This document shows, piece by piece, positions 23,743 through 33,659 of a stretch of DNA of 64,000 bases. Numbering within the stretch: the first letter of the stretch is position 1; each line of letters starts with the position of its first letter. The position numbers and the translations under genes are program-made. The notes beneath the pieces were generated by a model. That model had not been told where the DNA came from. It searched no databases and was given only the letters and a program-made list of their open reading frames with translations. This stretch comes from Diphasiastrum complanatum. Taxonomy: Eukaryota; Streptophyta; Lycopodiopsida; Lycopodiales; Lycopodiaceae. The DNA lies in assembly GCA_029204225.1 (NCBI GenBank), contig MU832139.1:21274-85273 (forward strand), in the 5' to 3' direction.

Positions 23743-25350
23743 AGTTAGACAACGGGAAGATAAAGCATATAAGCAATGTGCAATATGTACCTGGCTTGGC
23801 TAACAATCTACTATCTGTTGGGACGATGGCTGATCAACAACTCAAGGCTGAGTTTGACAGTGACAAATGTCTTGTCAAAGACATCAAGAATCACTACAAA
23901 GTGATTGCTACAGAAGCTAGAGTCAACGAGAATCGACTCTACAAATTGAATGCGAGATCTTTTACTCAAGCTATGGTAAGCATTGTTGATAATCAAAGTG
24001 ATCTTTGGCATCAAAGGTTTGGTCATATTAGTGCTCAAAGCTTGCAAATCCTTAAAAAAGGTAATCTAGTTGTTGGATTGCTTGATATCTCTTTTGAAAG
24101 AAAAATTTGTGAGGGTTGCATTTTGGGAAACAACATAGAGAGAGATTTTCCAAAGATGGAGCAAGAAGAGCCAATGGCATTCTTGATCTTGTTCATAGTG
24201 ATCTGTGTGGACCAATACAAAATAGGTCCATTAGTAGTTGTTACTATTTCATCACATTTATTGATGACTATAGTAGACATATCTGGATTTATTTCATAAG
24301 CAAGAAATCTGATGCTTTTGCCAAGTTTAGAGAGTTCAAGGCTCTAGTTGAAAAACAAACAGGTTGTTATATTAAGACCCTCAGATCAGATGGTGGCGGT
24401 GAGTATTTTTCAATAGAGTTTATAAATTTCTGCAAGGATCAGGGGATTAAGAGACAAACCACTACACCTTATTCACCACAACAAAACGGAGTTGCAAAAC
24501 GAAAAAACAGATCCATTGTGGAGATGGCTAGGACATGCTTAAGAGCAAGGGTTTGCCAAATACTTTTGGGACAGAAGCATGCAACACAGCTACTCATATC
24601 TCGAATTGGTGTCTTACAAAGTCCGTGGAGGGTAAGACACCTTACGAAGCTTTTACTGGAAAGAAACCTAATGTTTCTCATTTATGAATATTTGGTTGTG
24701 ATGCTTACGCTCATGTACCTGATGAAAAATGAAAGAAGTTGGATGCAAAAGCTGTTAAGTGTATTTTCTTTGGATATGATGAAAGAGCCCAGTCATACAG
24801 GATGTATGACACAGATGCACAAAAGATCGTGATTTTCAAAGATGCTACTTTTGATGAGATGGGTCAAAATGACCAAATAAAATTGACAATTGATCCCTTT
24901 GATGATAAAGCTAAAGTGCAAGTGAAGAAAGAAGTTGGTGTCGATATGGAAGAGCCAATGGAAAAAGACAGGGTCAATAATGAGATTCCTAGGAGAGTGC
25001 CTAAGTGGTACTTGTCAGTAACAAGTGATGCTAATAAGGGAGACTCTCTCGAATCAAGTGAGTAGGGAGAGCCTAGAAGATCAAGTAGAAATCAAAAACC
25101 TCCTGCAAGATTAGAGATGAATCTAGCCCTGCTCAAGGCTCAAGAACCAAAAACTTTTGATAAAGCAAAGGAGCACAAAGAGTGGCGTGAAGCTATGGAA
25201 ATAGAAATGGAAGCTATATCGAAAAGTAGGATGTGGAACTTGGTTGAGCTACCTGATGGTAAGACGCTTATCACTTGCAAATGGATATACATGATCAAAT
25301 ATGGAGCCGATGGGCAACTCAACAAGTATAAAGCACGGTTGGTTGCGGTT
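23700..25350 (+). pseudogene. Copia D protease end, integrase and RT start, truncated
   Basis: From 23706 the frame carries KHISNVQYVPGLANNLLSVG and a pre-integrase segment LWHQRFGHISAQSL with CEGCILGN. After a shift near 24120 comes the integrase: HSDLCGPI, RSDGGGEY, then NGVAKRKNR, in which the catalytic Glu of VAERKNR is Lys. More shifts follow, then KCIFFGYDERAQSYRMY, a stop near 25065, and the start of RT (EWREAMEIEMEAI, CKWIYMIKYGADGQLNKYKA). At about 25350 the sequence switches to a minus-strand copia (C3). Confidence 0.8.
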
Positions 25351-25351
25351 T

Positions 25352-26155
25352 GCATCTAAATATTCACTGAGCTGATGAAGATTGTCGTTGCTGACATCTC
25401 CATAGCAGATGCACTGGTCCATGGTTGTTTGAATATACCTCATGACTCTTATGAGAGCCTTCCAATGGGTAATGCCAAGATTAGCCATATATTGGCTGAG
25501 TGAGCTTACTGCAAAAGAGATATCTGGTTTTGTACAGACCATTGCGTACATGAGAGATCCAAGTATCGATTGATAAGGTTACTCTCTCATCTGCTCCTCT
25601 TCCTACTTGTTTTGGGGACATGGGTCTTTTGACAAATGTAGGTCTGGATCCATCGGTGGGTGAGCTAATTTACAATTCATTAGATTGTATCTATTAAGAA
25701 CATTGTGAGAATACCTTTGTTGAGTGATGTAGATCAGTCGTCTCGCTCTGTCTCTGTGGATCTAAATGTCCAAACAAAAGTGAGCTTTGCCCAGATCAGT
25801 CATGTCGAACTCTAAAATCAGCATCTGCTTAGAATCCTTGACCAAATTGGTATTGTTGCTGAAAAGCAACGTATCATCCACATATAAGGTGATGACAATG
25901 AAGGATTGCTACACTGACTTGGAATAGACGTTGCAATCAACAATGCTTGGTTGGAAACCTTGTTCAATGAGGAATGTGTTGATCCTCTGAAATCAAGCTC
26001 TGACAGACTATTCCAAGCCGTAAAGTGCCTTATGGAGTTTACAGACATGATTCTCCATACCTTCCAGAACGAATCCTTCAGACTAGATCATGTAGATGTC
26101 TTCTTGTATAACTCCATTCAGATAAGCTGTTTGTACATCAAGTTGATGTACTTCA
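25352..26155 (-). pseudogene. Copia C3 reverse transcriptase/RNase H, broken
   Basis: On the minus strand one can read HQLDVQTAYLNG-like RT text, YVDDTLLFSNN with the catalytic YVDD near 25880, and MYAMVCTKPDISFAVSSLSQ with MRYIQTTMDQC at the RT/RNase H boundary. RNase H is truncated at about 25352. Upstream the RT is fused directly to protease sequence (DSGVTQHM, near 26190), so the integrase was removed by an internal deletion near 26160. Confidence 0.75.
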
Positions 26156-26164
26156 AGGTTGGCA

Positions 26165-27138
26165 GTTGGTCATGTGCTGAGTGACTCCGGAATCCAAGAA
26201 CCAAGAATTGTCGCTGGATGCTCCTTGATGGCTGGTCATGAAGACATCCTGATCCGCTTCTTGAATAGGCTATGGAGCTTATGTAGCTACATTTTCTACT
26301 TGATTCGACTACCCTTTGCTGTTGTTCTTTGCTTGCAATATCCGACAATCTTGAATTTCGTGGTTGTTTTGTTTGTAGTATCTGCACAACAACTTCTTTT
26401 TCGTCTGCGGATTTGATTGTTTCCTTGTGCTGTGCTGGTTTCTGGTTTGCCTTTGATTGCTTTGGGCCTTTTTTCTTCTTCTGCTTAGTCGTGCTCTTGT
26501 TGGTGTATAAAGTGTGAGAATCAGCCAAGGAACTTCAGGTTTCGTTCCTCCGCGTGTCTTTCTGCAACAACATAGTAATGACTCTCGAAAGAGTCAGTTC
26601 TGGATGTGTCATGATTTTCATCACCCAGCTGGCGTATGAGCTTGGCAAGCTTGTAAGTAGTTGCATCATTGCATCTTGATCGTCTATGACAAATCTGACA
26701 GCGGCCATTTGCTTTAGCAGCTTCTTAAATTGGTTGATGTGATTTTGCAGGTAATTACCATTCGTCATCTTGAGGGAGTAAAATTTCATCCTAAGATGTA
26801 GCTTGGAAGCTTATCTCGCACTTCATATAGTGTGCTCAAGATGTCCCAACCTTCTTTCGATGTCTGGGTCTCGGATATTTGGCCGATCTGGGTATTCGTA
26901 ATGTTGAGGATGATCAGCATGAAAGCTTTGCCATCTTTTAGCTTCCATCTGACGATTGTTGTGTCGTTTGCTTCAGGTTTTTCTTCTGCACCTGTAACAA
27001 CGTCATACAATTCTTTAGCCATTAGTACAATTTTCATCTTAAATTTCCACAGGTGGTAATTGGCTCCATCAAGCTTGTCCATGATAGGACTGGAAGATTA
27101 GTCTAGGTGATAGGAAAAACTATCAGTGACCTAAGTAT
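26165..27138 (-). pseudogene. Copia C3 gag
   Basis: Minus-strand gag from 27082: MDKLDGANYHLWKFKMKIVL, WDILSTLYEVRDKLPSYILG, then a shift to KFYSLKMTNGNYLQNHINQF and LLTSLPSSYASWVMK. A Lys-rich linker (KQKKKKGPKQSKANQK) and the protease site WFLDSGVTQHM follow. The untranslated stretch up to 27138 matches copia C1 at 12290-12340. No LTR follows; the multi-gene unit begins instead. Confidence 0.75.
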
Positions 27139-29278
27139 GAACCTTTTGATTCATTCATAATCACTAATTTTGTTATTTATTCATTTCAACTTTTTGTTGA
27201 TTTGCTTATTATATACTGTTGTGAATACTGTGAGTGTCCTAGTTTCTACTGACATTTTCATGAACATTATGTTTGCAATGCAGATCAGCATTGGTTGTTC
27301 ATGACCATTTGGCCGATGAGATTTCAATTGGAAACTCACTAGGCTCTATCTTGACTTCTAAATCTATGACATCAATGCTAAATAATAACAAAATGAAAAA
27401 GATTAAGGCTTTAGTTACTGATAGCATTATGGATGAAGTTGGAAAAGTATTAGACACTACATTGCTTCAGGGGGCATGTGACTTTTCTAGCATCAGTAAG
27501 GAAGCATATGCAACAATGTTTAAGATGATAAAGGAGGCATTTACACAGGTAAATATTAAAAAGTTATCCCACGACCATTTTATCTTAAAAAAAAGAGAGA
27601 CATGTTAAACCATGGTATGCAGACAATAGTTGGTAATCCATCTCATATCAATGACGTGTATTGCTCGAAAGGAGAAAGTCTAGCATATAACAATTCCAAC
27701 AATTTATTTATTGACATTAATCAGTTATTAACATTTATCATAAATTTTTACGGTATTACAAATGAGAATGTCAATAACAAGTTGATAGTTGTTCTCAAGT
27801 TAGATGAGTCTGAAATTATAAAAGGACAAAAAATGGAAAGAGTCAGCCTCACAATCATGAATAGAGCACTTTCAAATTCAGAAGACTCAGAAGGCCTCAA
27901 TTTTAGTGTTCAATCAGAAAATGATATTTGATGGTTGGCAGCATTTCAGGTATAACGGTTCCTTCGCATAATAAATAGGGATAATCATTTGAATATGGAT
28001 TTCACATCTAAAATCTCCTCTGTGTTAGTATTATGAGGCGAATCACGTTTTTGTATTCTCTTATAGGTGCTGAAAGAAGACCATAGCATTCTCTCATGGA
28101 TATTTAATAGAACATCATATCCTGCCACCATAAAAAATCACATGGAGGGAGTTCCACTCACTATTATTGGAAATTGGCACTTTCAGCATTGAATGGCATT
28201 TAGCAGGAGATCTGAAGACATTAAAATGTATGTTCAATGTATCTCATGGCGCTAACTCTAAATACCCTTGTTTGTACTGCATGAAAACAACAAAAGACAT
28301 GACAAGGAGTACAATAGAATCAAGAGACCAAGAAGATCCTAATTGAAAACCTATACTACCGATTCCTCTACGAAATGTTCATATTTGTACATTGCATGCA
28401 GAGGTGCGTATTATAAAACAAATAATATATCTTCACATCTTGTTTGCATGGAATTCCAAGCCAGAGGCCTTTGCGAAGGAAGCTATTTTCATATTAGAGA
28501 TTGTGTTGTCCAAAGCAGGCTTACATAAAGGCCACGTTGAAATAAAAAAAGATGACAAGCTACCAAGTAAAACAGGAAATATTCCATGCAAGCCGAGCAT
28601 TGGAGGATCTAAAGCTCGAAGATTTTTATCAAATTATTTTGGCAAACAATCTAAGGTTCAATACACGGTTTGGAAAGAAATTATTGCAGCAACTCAAGAT
28701 TTCGAAAAAGAAGGTTCCACTCGTATACACAAAGTAGAAGTTTGGAAAAAGTTAGAAAATATGGTGAAATACTTGAGAAAAGATAAATTTTCAAATACTG
28801 ATGTTCAAATGATACAGAAAACAACCAATGAATTTGTGGATGCCGTTCAAAGTGCATGGGGTGTTGATCATATAACACATTATATGGTAAGATTTTGATT
28901 TTACACTACGATAGACAAATATGTGCAATTAAATTAGATACTTTTGGTATTGATTTAGATTATGTTTTTAGGACATGTAGCACATATTATGACATCATTC
29001 GACATTCTTTGCAAGAAATAGTGGAAGTCTTAGTATATGGTCATCGCAAGGAATGGAAAAATCTCATTGGCAAGCAAGAGCGACATTTCATAAAAGTACA
29101 CAACATGGCGGGATTAGCACAAAAAACAGCTATATACTGCAACTTTTCCAATGGTTTTATAGAAGAATCTAGATTCCTCATAATACAAAATCCACGGATT
29201 ATAAAAAATTTCAAAAAGCATGCAAATTTATACAAGCTAGTAGGCTATAGACACAATAAATTTTTGTACATTAAATAA
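27139..29278 (+). pseudogene. Transposase-like gene of multi-gene unit copy B
   Basis: A multi-exon reading on the plus strand. Early exons include LADEISIGNSLGSIL, VTDSIMDEVGKVLDTTLLQG and ISKEAYATMFKMIKEAFTQ. The next block has NNLFIDINQLLTFIINF and LIVVLKLDESEIIKGQK. Then come SWIFNRTSYPATIKNHMEG and, by frame changes, LAGDLKTLKCMFN, SKYPCLYC and HICTLHAEVRI. A clean block at 28392-28898 contains KPSIGGSKARRFLSNYFGKQ. The pattern GD-x-K...YPCLYC...LH-x-x-x-RI resembles RNase H-fold transposase-like proteins with a Cys insert (KDZ-like families). That match is from memory and uncertain. Stops at several places make this a pseudogene or a badly resolved intron-rich gene. Confidence 0.4.
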
Positions 29279-29308
29279 AAATATTTACAAAGTACAATTC
29301 AGCAGTAT

Positions 29309-30211
29309 CTAATCTGCTTCCGATATTTTTTCCAATGAAAGTTGCAACTTAGAATCATGCAACAATTTTTTTCTTTCGTATGGATCCAATAGCTCATAGT
29401 TTTCATGCTTACTCAGATCAACGTAAGCAGCATACACTGCAAAATGAGATGATCTGAGCATGGAATTCACTGGTCCATATCCTAAAATTGTAACCGCAAT
29501 AGTTTTCTTTACAAAAATTATTTTATGCACCTTATTGAAATTATGTCCTCCACGAAAATGAGACAGTGCCTTGATTGCCATAATCATAGTTTCACGATGT
29601 TGATGAAACTTTGAATGGACAACACTTATCTCATTATTCTTGAAGGACTTCAGATAGTGCCCCAGTGCACGATCTCTTGAAAATTCTCCAGCAGAAGATC
29701 TCTGCCCTCCTCGACAAATTGTGAAATCATCAAGGAAAATTGTTTCTTGAAATGATAAAAAACAAAGTAAGCTCCAGTATATAATCTGACATAACAAATC
29801 TACTAGTACTTGATAAGAGACAAAAGCTTACGCATTCGGCTTTGTCTTCTCTAATTACTGTCTCTCCATCAATATTATGTCCATCTTTCGATGTCAATAT
29901 TGTTGGTGAATAGCAGTTGGCTGTGAAAAACCAAGTTGACTTTGGATGAGTGCCACCAGGTCCTGATAATGAATCATGTCTTTATTATGAGATTTGAATA
30001 GCGGAAAACTGAGTAGGGACTTAAATCTGAGATATATCTCAGAAAATGCCTCCACACCAGGGCCCTTAGTTATGGAAGGTAGAATAAAAAGAAAAGGAGA
30101 AAAAAGAGATTTCAAATAGTCCAACCTATCAATAATACCAAATTCATTAAAAAAAAAAAACAAACTGGATTCAAAATTAGACATTTTAAACAAAAATAAC
30201 AGAAGTTTCAA
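29309..30211 (-). CDS. Unknown gene of multi-gene unit copy B
   Basis: Two minus-strand blocks. The upstream one starts MSNFESSLFFFFNEFGI (ATG near 30181) and contains LKSLFSPFLFILPSITKGPG and HYQDLVALIQSQLGF. The downstream one (29309-29740) reads ETIFLDDFTICRGGQRSSAG, RALGHYLKSF, AIKALSHFRGGHNFNK and YELLDPYERKKLL, ending in EISEAD and a stop. A plausible intron (GTAAGCTT near 29832 to TTTCAAG near 29742) joins DKAEC-like text to the FLDDFT block. A frame change near 29900 remains. I do not recognise the family. It is transcribed away from a shared divergent promoter, opposite the H3-like ORF. Confidence 0.4.
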
Positions 30212-30263
30212 TTATCGCTCTCAGGCGCAAACACCGCAGGTCAGACAAGCATGTCAAGGCAAC

Positions 30264-31000
30264 GTGCGCTCGAGAGAGATATTTGAAGTTGGAGTATCAG
30301 ATCCAAACGCAAAAACATCGAGCAGAAAAGAAAAGAGATGCGAAGCGCGCTTGAATGCGATATCGAACGATGCAGTATCGGATCCAGGCGCATAATAGTC
30401 AACGAAAGGTAATGAGAGCAAGCGACGCGCTTGAAATCGATATCCGGCAAAGCAATCATAAATTTGTGTGAAAATTCGAGGCGAAAAAGACCTATTTATA
30501 AAAAAAAAAATATGCACGTGTGGAGAAGTGGCGAAGGAACACGTGTTGACATGTGATTGGTCAAAATAAATGCGCCGTACCTAGAATGATTGATCTGACA
30601 TCTGTCACATGCGAGAATGACACGCGTCGATAACGGATTTGCGCACGTGTCTGAGCCCACGTGGCCTCATAATTGGGTCATCATTGTCAGTATGGACATT
30701 CCACATGGCCTAATAATCTAACAACACATGTCTTCGCCGTCTTTTCACACGTGCAAAAATTTCATATATATAAGTCCTCGGAATTTTTATTTTTTTTCGC
30801 AAAATTTTTGCTTTTAGCTCCCGATATCGCTCTCAAGCGCGCTCTTTCACCGTTCAAGCTTCTCCCTCTCACAGTGCGCTCGAGTCCGATACCGCTGGTG
30901 GTGCAATATCGCTTTCGAGCGCGCATCTCTTTTCTTCAAATAATCTGTGTAGATCTTGCTCTCAAAACCGATATTCAGTTTTGGTATCGATCTCAAGCGT
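30264..31000. promoter_or_regulatory. Divergent promoter built as an inverted duplication
   Basis: Two TATA boxes face away from each other: TATAAATAGG on the minus strand (30491-30500) and TATATATAAGTCC on the plus strand (about 30765). The ~265 bp between them holds ACGTG cores at 30515, 30541, 30643, 30659 and 30748. Outside each TATA box the same motif, roughly GATATCGnnYTCRAGCGCGC, occurs three times: minus strand at 30426-30445, 30345-30365 and 30264-30284; plus strand at 30823-30842, 30904-30924 and 30983-31000. Distances from the TATA box are nearly equal on both sides (about 48, 128 and 209 bp). Outer shared text such as GCATCTCTTTTC supports an inverted duplication of promoter plus 5' leader. 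Confidence 0.7.
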
Positions 31001-31079
31001 CCTTTCATTGCAATTTTTTTTGTTTTCATCCACTTTGGTTTTGTTCAAACTTCATTTTGTTAAATTTCTTCTTCTAAGA

Positions 31080-31250
31080 ATGATGGCCAAGACCAAATCC
31101 ACCGCTCGTGCCATCACCACTGTACAGCCATCCCATTCCCGTGTTCCCCCTGATACTGGCCGTAGATGTGGCAAGAAGCAGGTCTGGTTGAGGGAGATCA
31201 GAAAACTCCAAAGATCAACCGAATTGTTGATCCCTAGCAAGAGGAGCTAG
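31080..31250 (+). CDS. Histone H3/CENH3-like short ORF, truncated
   Basis: 56 codons. The start MMAKTKSTAR parallels the H3 tail ARTKQTAR and the plant CENH3 start MARTK. After a divergent Pro/Ser/Arg-rich tail, LREIRKLQRSTELLIP matches the H3 alpha-N region (LREIRKYQKSTELLI). The residue after LLI is Pro, as in plant CENH3 (LLIP), not Arg as in canonical H3. The histone fold that should follow is absent: the ORF ends SKRS-stop and copia LTR sequence starts within ~15 bp. It may be a truncated copy or a tail-only protein. The second ATG gives the better H3 start. It lies ~310 bp downstream of the plus-strand TATA box. Confidence 0.6.
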   Translation: MMAKTKSTARAITTVQPSHSRVPPDTGRRCGKKQVWLREIRKLQRSTELLIPSKRS

Positions 31251-31264
31251 GCAAATTAATAGAG

Positions 31265-31721
31265 AAACTTGTACATTTTGTCTGACTCTCTTATTGCTCA
31301 ATCTGGTAATCTGTTCTTAGCGAATTATTATTAGTCTAGCTGTTCGGGACTAATATTTAGTCTTGCCTTTCGCGACTAATTCGAGACTAATTATCAGTCG
31401 AGCTCAGTCTAGCTCTTCGTGAATCATTTGCAACTAATAATTTGTCTAGTTGTTTCACGACAAATTATCCTTCTGATGATTTGTTGTTTAATGTTTGGCT
31501 ACGTAATCAGATCGACCGTGATTTTTATCACTAACGTTCTGTTTGTTTTTTATAGGCGTAGTTGTGCTTAGGGAAAGAGTAATTTAGCTCATTCTACTAC
31601 GCACGAACACTTTCCGTTCGAGTTCATTTCTCGTTCGAGTTTTGAGTTCTTTTATTTTCGTGTTCGTTTCTTTTAGAGATATTTTTGTTTCTCACAGTAA
31701 CACACCCTCTTTCACCCAACA
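31265..31721 (+). repeat. Copia C-type LTR fragment (C4)
   Basis: Matches the 3' ~430 bp of the copia C1 LTR (shared TTATTAGTCTAG, ACTAATTATCAGTCGAGCTC and CACACCCTCTTTC) and ends TTCACCCAACA. Instead of a primer site it is followed by minus-strand copia pol. Confidence 0.75.
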
Positions 31722-32240
31722 CTAGACACATTTCCATTCGGTCCATACTTCAATCTGTATACCCATTTGCATTGCACAATTTTTTGCTTATCTGGTACTG
31801 GGTGTAGAATCCATACCTCGTTCTTCTTTATTAATTCGATCTTCTCGTTCATGGCTTGCACCCATTTGTCCTTGTCTGGACGATCGATGGGTTCCTCGTA
31901 GGTTTGCGGTTCGCCATTGAATTCGTAGAACTCTTCAGATGTCGAAGTCGAGCTGCTTGGCACGAATCTGGCTGGCGCTCTTCATTCTCTTGTTGATCTC
32001 TTGAGAGATTCTTCAGGTATTGCAATGTCTTTGCCTTTGTCTCTTCGGCTAGGTGTGGAACCATTGTGTTTTACTGTTGTTCAAGTTGTAGGTAGGCTTG
32101 CAGTTCTATTGTCTAGGACGGCTTCTGCATGTGGGCAGTTTCTTTGTATTTCTGTAGATACAAAGGCTTGTTGGTCCTTTCTGTGCATTTTTGTAGACAT
32201 GAACTCGAAAGCTATCAAAGCTTTGTGGCTAGAAACATTA
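31722..32240 (-). pseudogene. Copia C-type pol fragment (C4)
   Basis: On the minus strand: SSSTSTSEEFYEFNGEPQTY, PDKDKWVQAMNEKIELIKKN and QCKWVYRLKYGPNGN, the linker and start of copia reverse transcriptase. A degraded upstream part (KALIAFEFMSTK region) reaches about 32240. RT stops abruptly at 31722 against an LTR in the opposite orientation, so this is a rearrangement rather than one element. Confidence 0.75.
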
Positions 32241-32269
32241 AGTTTCTTCATTTTATACATATATAGATT

Positions 32270-33300
32270 CAGATGAGTATCTTAAATTTGAGAGTGACAT
32301 ATCTAATGCTGTAGATGGAACTGGAGTTCCATTTTGTTTTAGATTAGAGAAATTTGATTTCACTATAAATTATAGGGTAATTGATTGTTTGGATCTGAAA
32401 AACAAACGAGCTTCTATCAGTGATTTTGTGATAGAATATGGGGTCACACTCTTGCAATTTGACATTGCAAGAGATTCATCGAGAGAAATTTTGGTGCTCA
32501 GCAATTTTTTCCTCCAGGCAATTAAGAAGAAGAATGACACTTTGTCACAATGTTTGTTTAGTGGATGCACACCAATTACAAAATACCTGCTGATGTCTTA
32601 TCACTTCAAGTAAATCAATTTCAATGCTTCTTGTTATTTATAGCTTTATCATTGGCATTATCATTTGAAATATTTCTCAGAATACTCTCTATTTTATTTT
32701 GCAGTGAGCATTGGAGTTTAAACCTGATCTCTATTAGGAGACCTGTAAATAATGTTATTAAACATTTTTGTGTAAAGATGAATTCGGTTGGTAATACATA
32801 TAAGGATATTGACTCGATCCTATCGATTGTATGTAAATATATTCCATCAGAGACTCCCCATGCAACTGAATGGGAGATCATCAGTTTGGAGGTAAATTCT
32901 GTCCTTCTCATTCTGAAATCAACAATCTAATGTGTTCTTATCATTGTGTGGTTTCCAATTATTGATATCTTGTGTTCTGAACTTTTTGCAGTCACCCCAA
33001 CAAAATGATTCATTCAATTGTGGGTGGTACACTTTGTACAATACAAAGTTGTTTTTTGAGTGGTTCATCCTTCAATAGGATGTTGATATTTCAAAGGTGA
33101 TTTATTTTGTTTATTCTTGATTTTGAAGTCATGATTCATTTTTCTAAGCTGAAAATTTTCTAACCATAACTAATATGCAAATATTCTATGTTGTAGTTTA
33201 AACTTCATGAATACACAGCATTCTAGGTGTACAAATATAGACAAAAAATGATCTTGATCATATTGGCGAGGGCAAGGCTTCAGCCAACCCTAGTTGATGA
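32270..33300 (+). pseudogene. Ulp1/C48-like cysteine peptidase gene, copy B
   Basis: Exons in order: 32370-32612 with CLDLKNKRASISDFVIEYGV and TPITKYLLMS; ~32700-32890 starting SEHWSLNLISIRRP (catalytic His-Trp) with CVKMNSVGNTYKDIDSI; ~32990-33090 with SPQQNDSFNCGWYTLYNTK and LFFEWF (oxyanion Gln and catalytic Cys); then a C-terminal block with YKYRQKMILIILARA. Introns have GT/AG-like borders (about 32612-32703, 32892-32991 and 33097-33197). The residue expected to be the triad Asp is Asn (KMNS), as in copy A (KLNS). Stops in the last exons (FILQ-stop) indicate decay. It converges on the BAH-like gene, as in copy A but inverted. Confidence 0.6.
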
Positions 33301-33659
33301 TGGCGCTCTGGATGATGTTATTATACTAAATAAAAACCAGAAAAATATAGATATCATAGAACAAATATAGATTGAAAATGTATAGAATTGATAGGAAAAT
33401 ATATATTTATATATCAAATGCAGTTCCATTTTATTAAATTTGGGAGCCCAAAATACATGTATTGATGCCCAAATTGGGCTTTCATTTTTTGAATGAAAGA
33501 GTCTATACACAAATTTTGCTGAATTTTATTTAAAGTTACTGTTCTTCCACAATGGTGATTGTTGTAGGTAGATCTTTGCAGCACGTTAGCAGCTCTTGTC
33601 TTTTTTGCATATGTGACAAGACAAATATTAGTGAACGTGCCATTGCGAATTATGTCATT

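Noticed and set aside
30981-31079. Upstream extension of the H3-like ORF
   Set aside because: The extension lies in the leader with a promoter-arm motif; the H3 match starts at the ATG pair at 31080.
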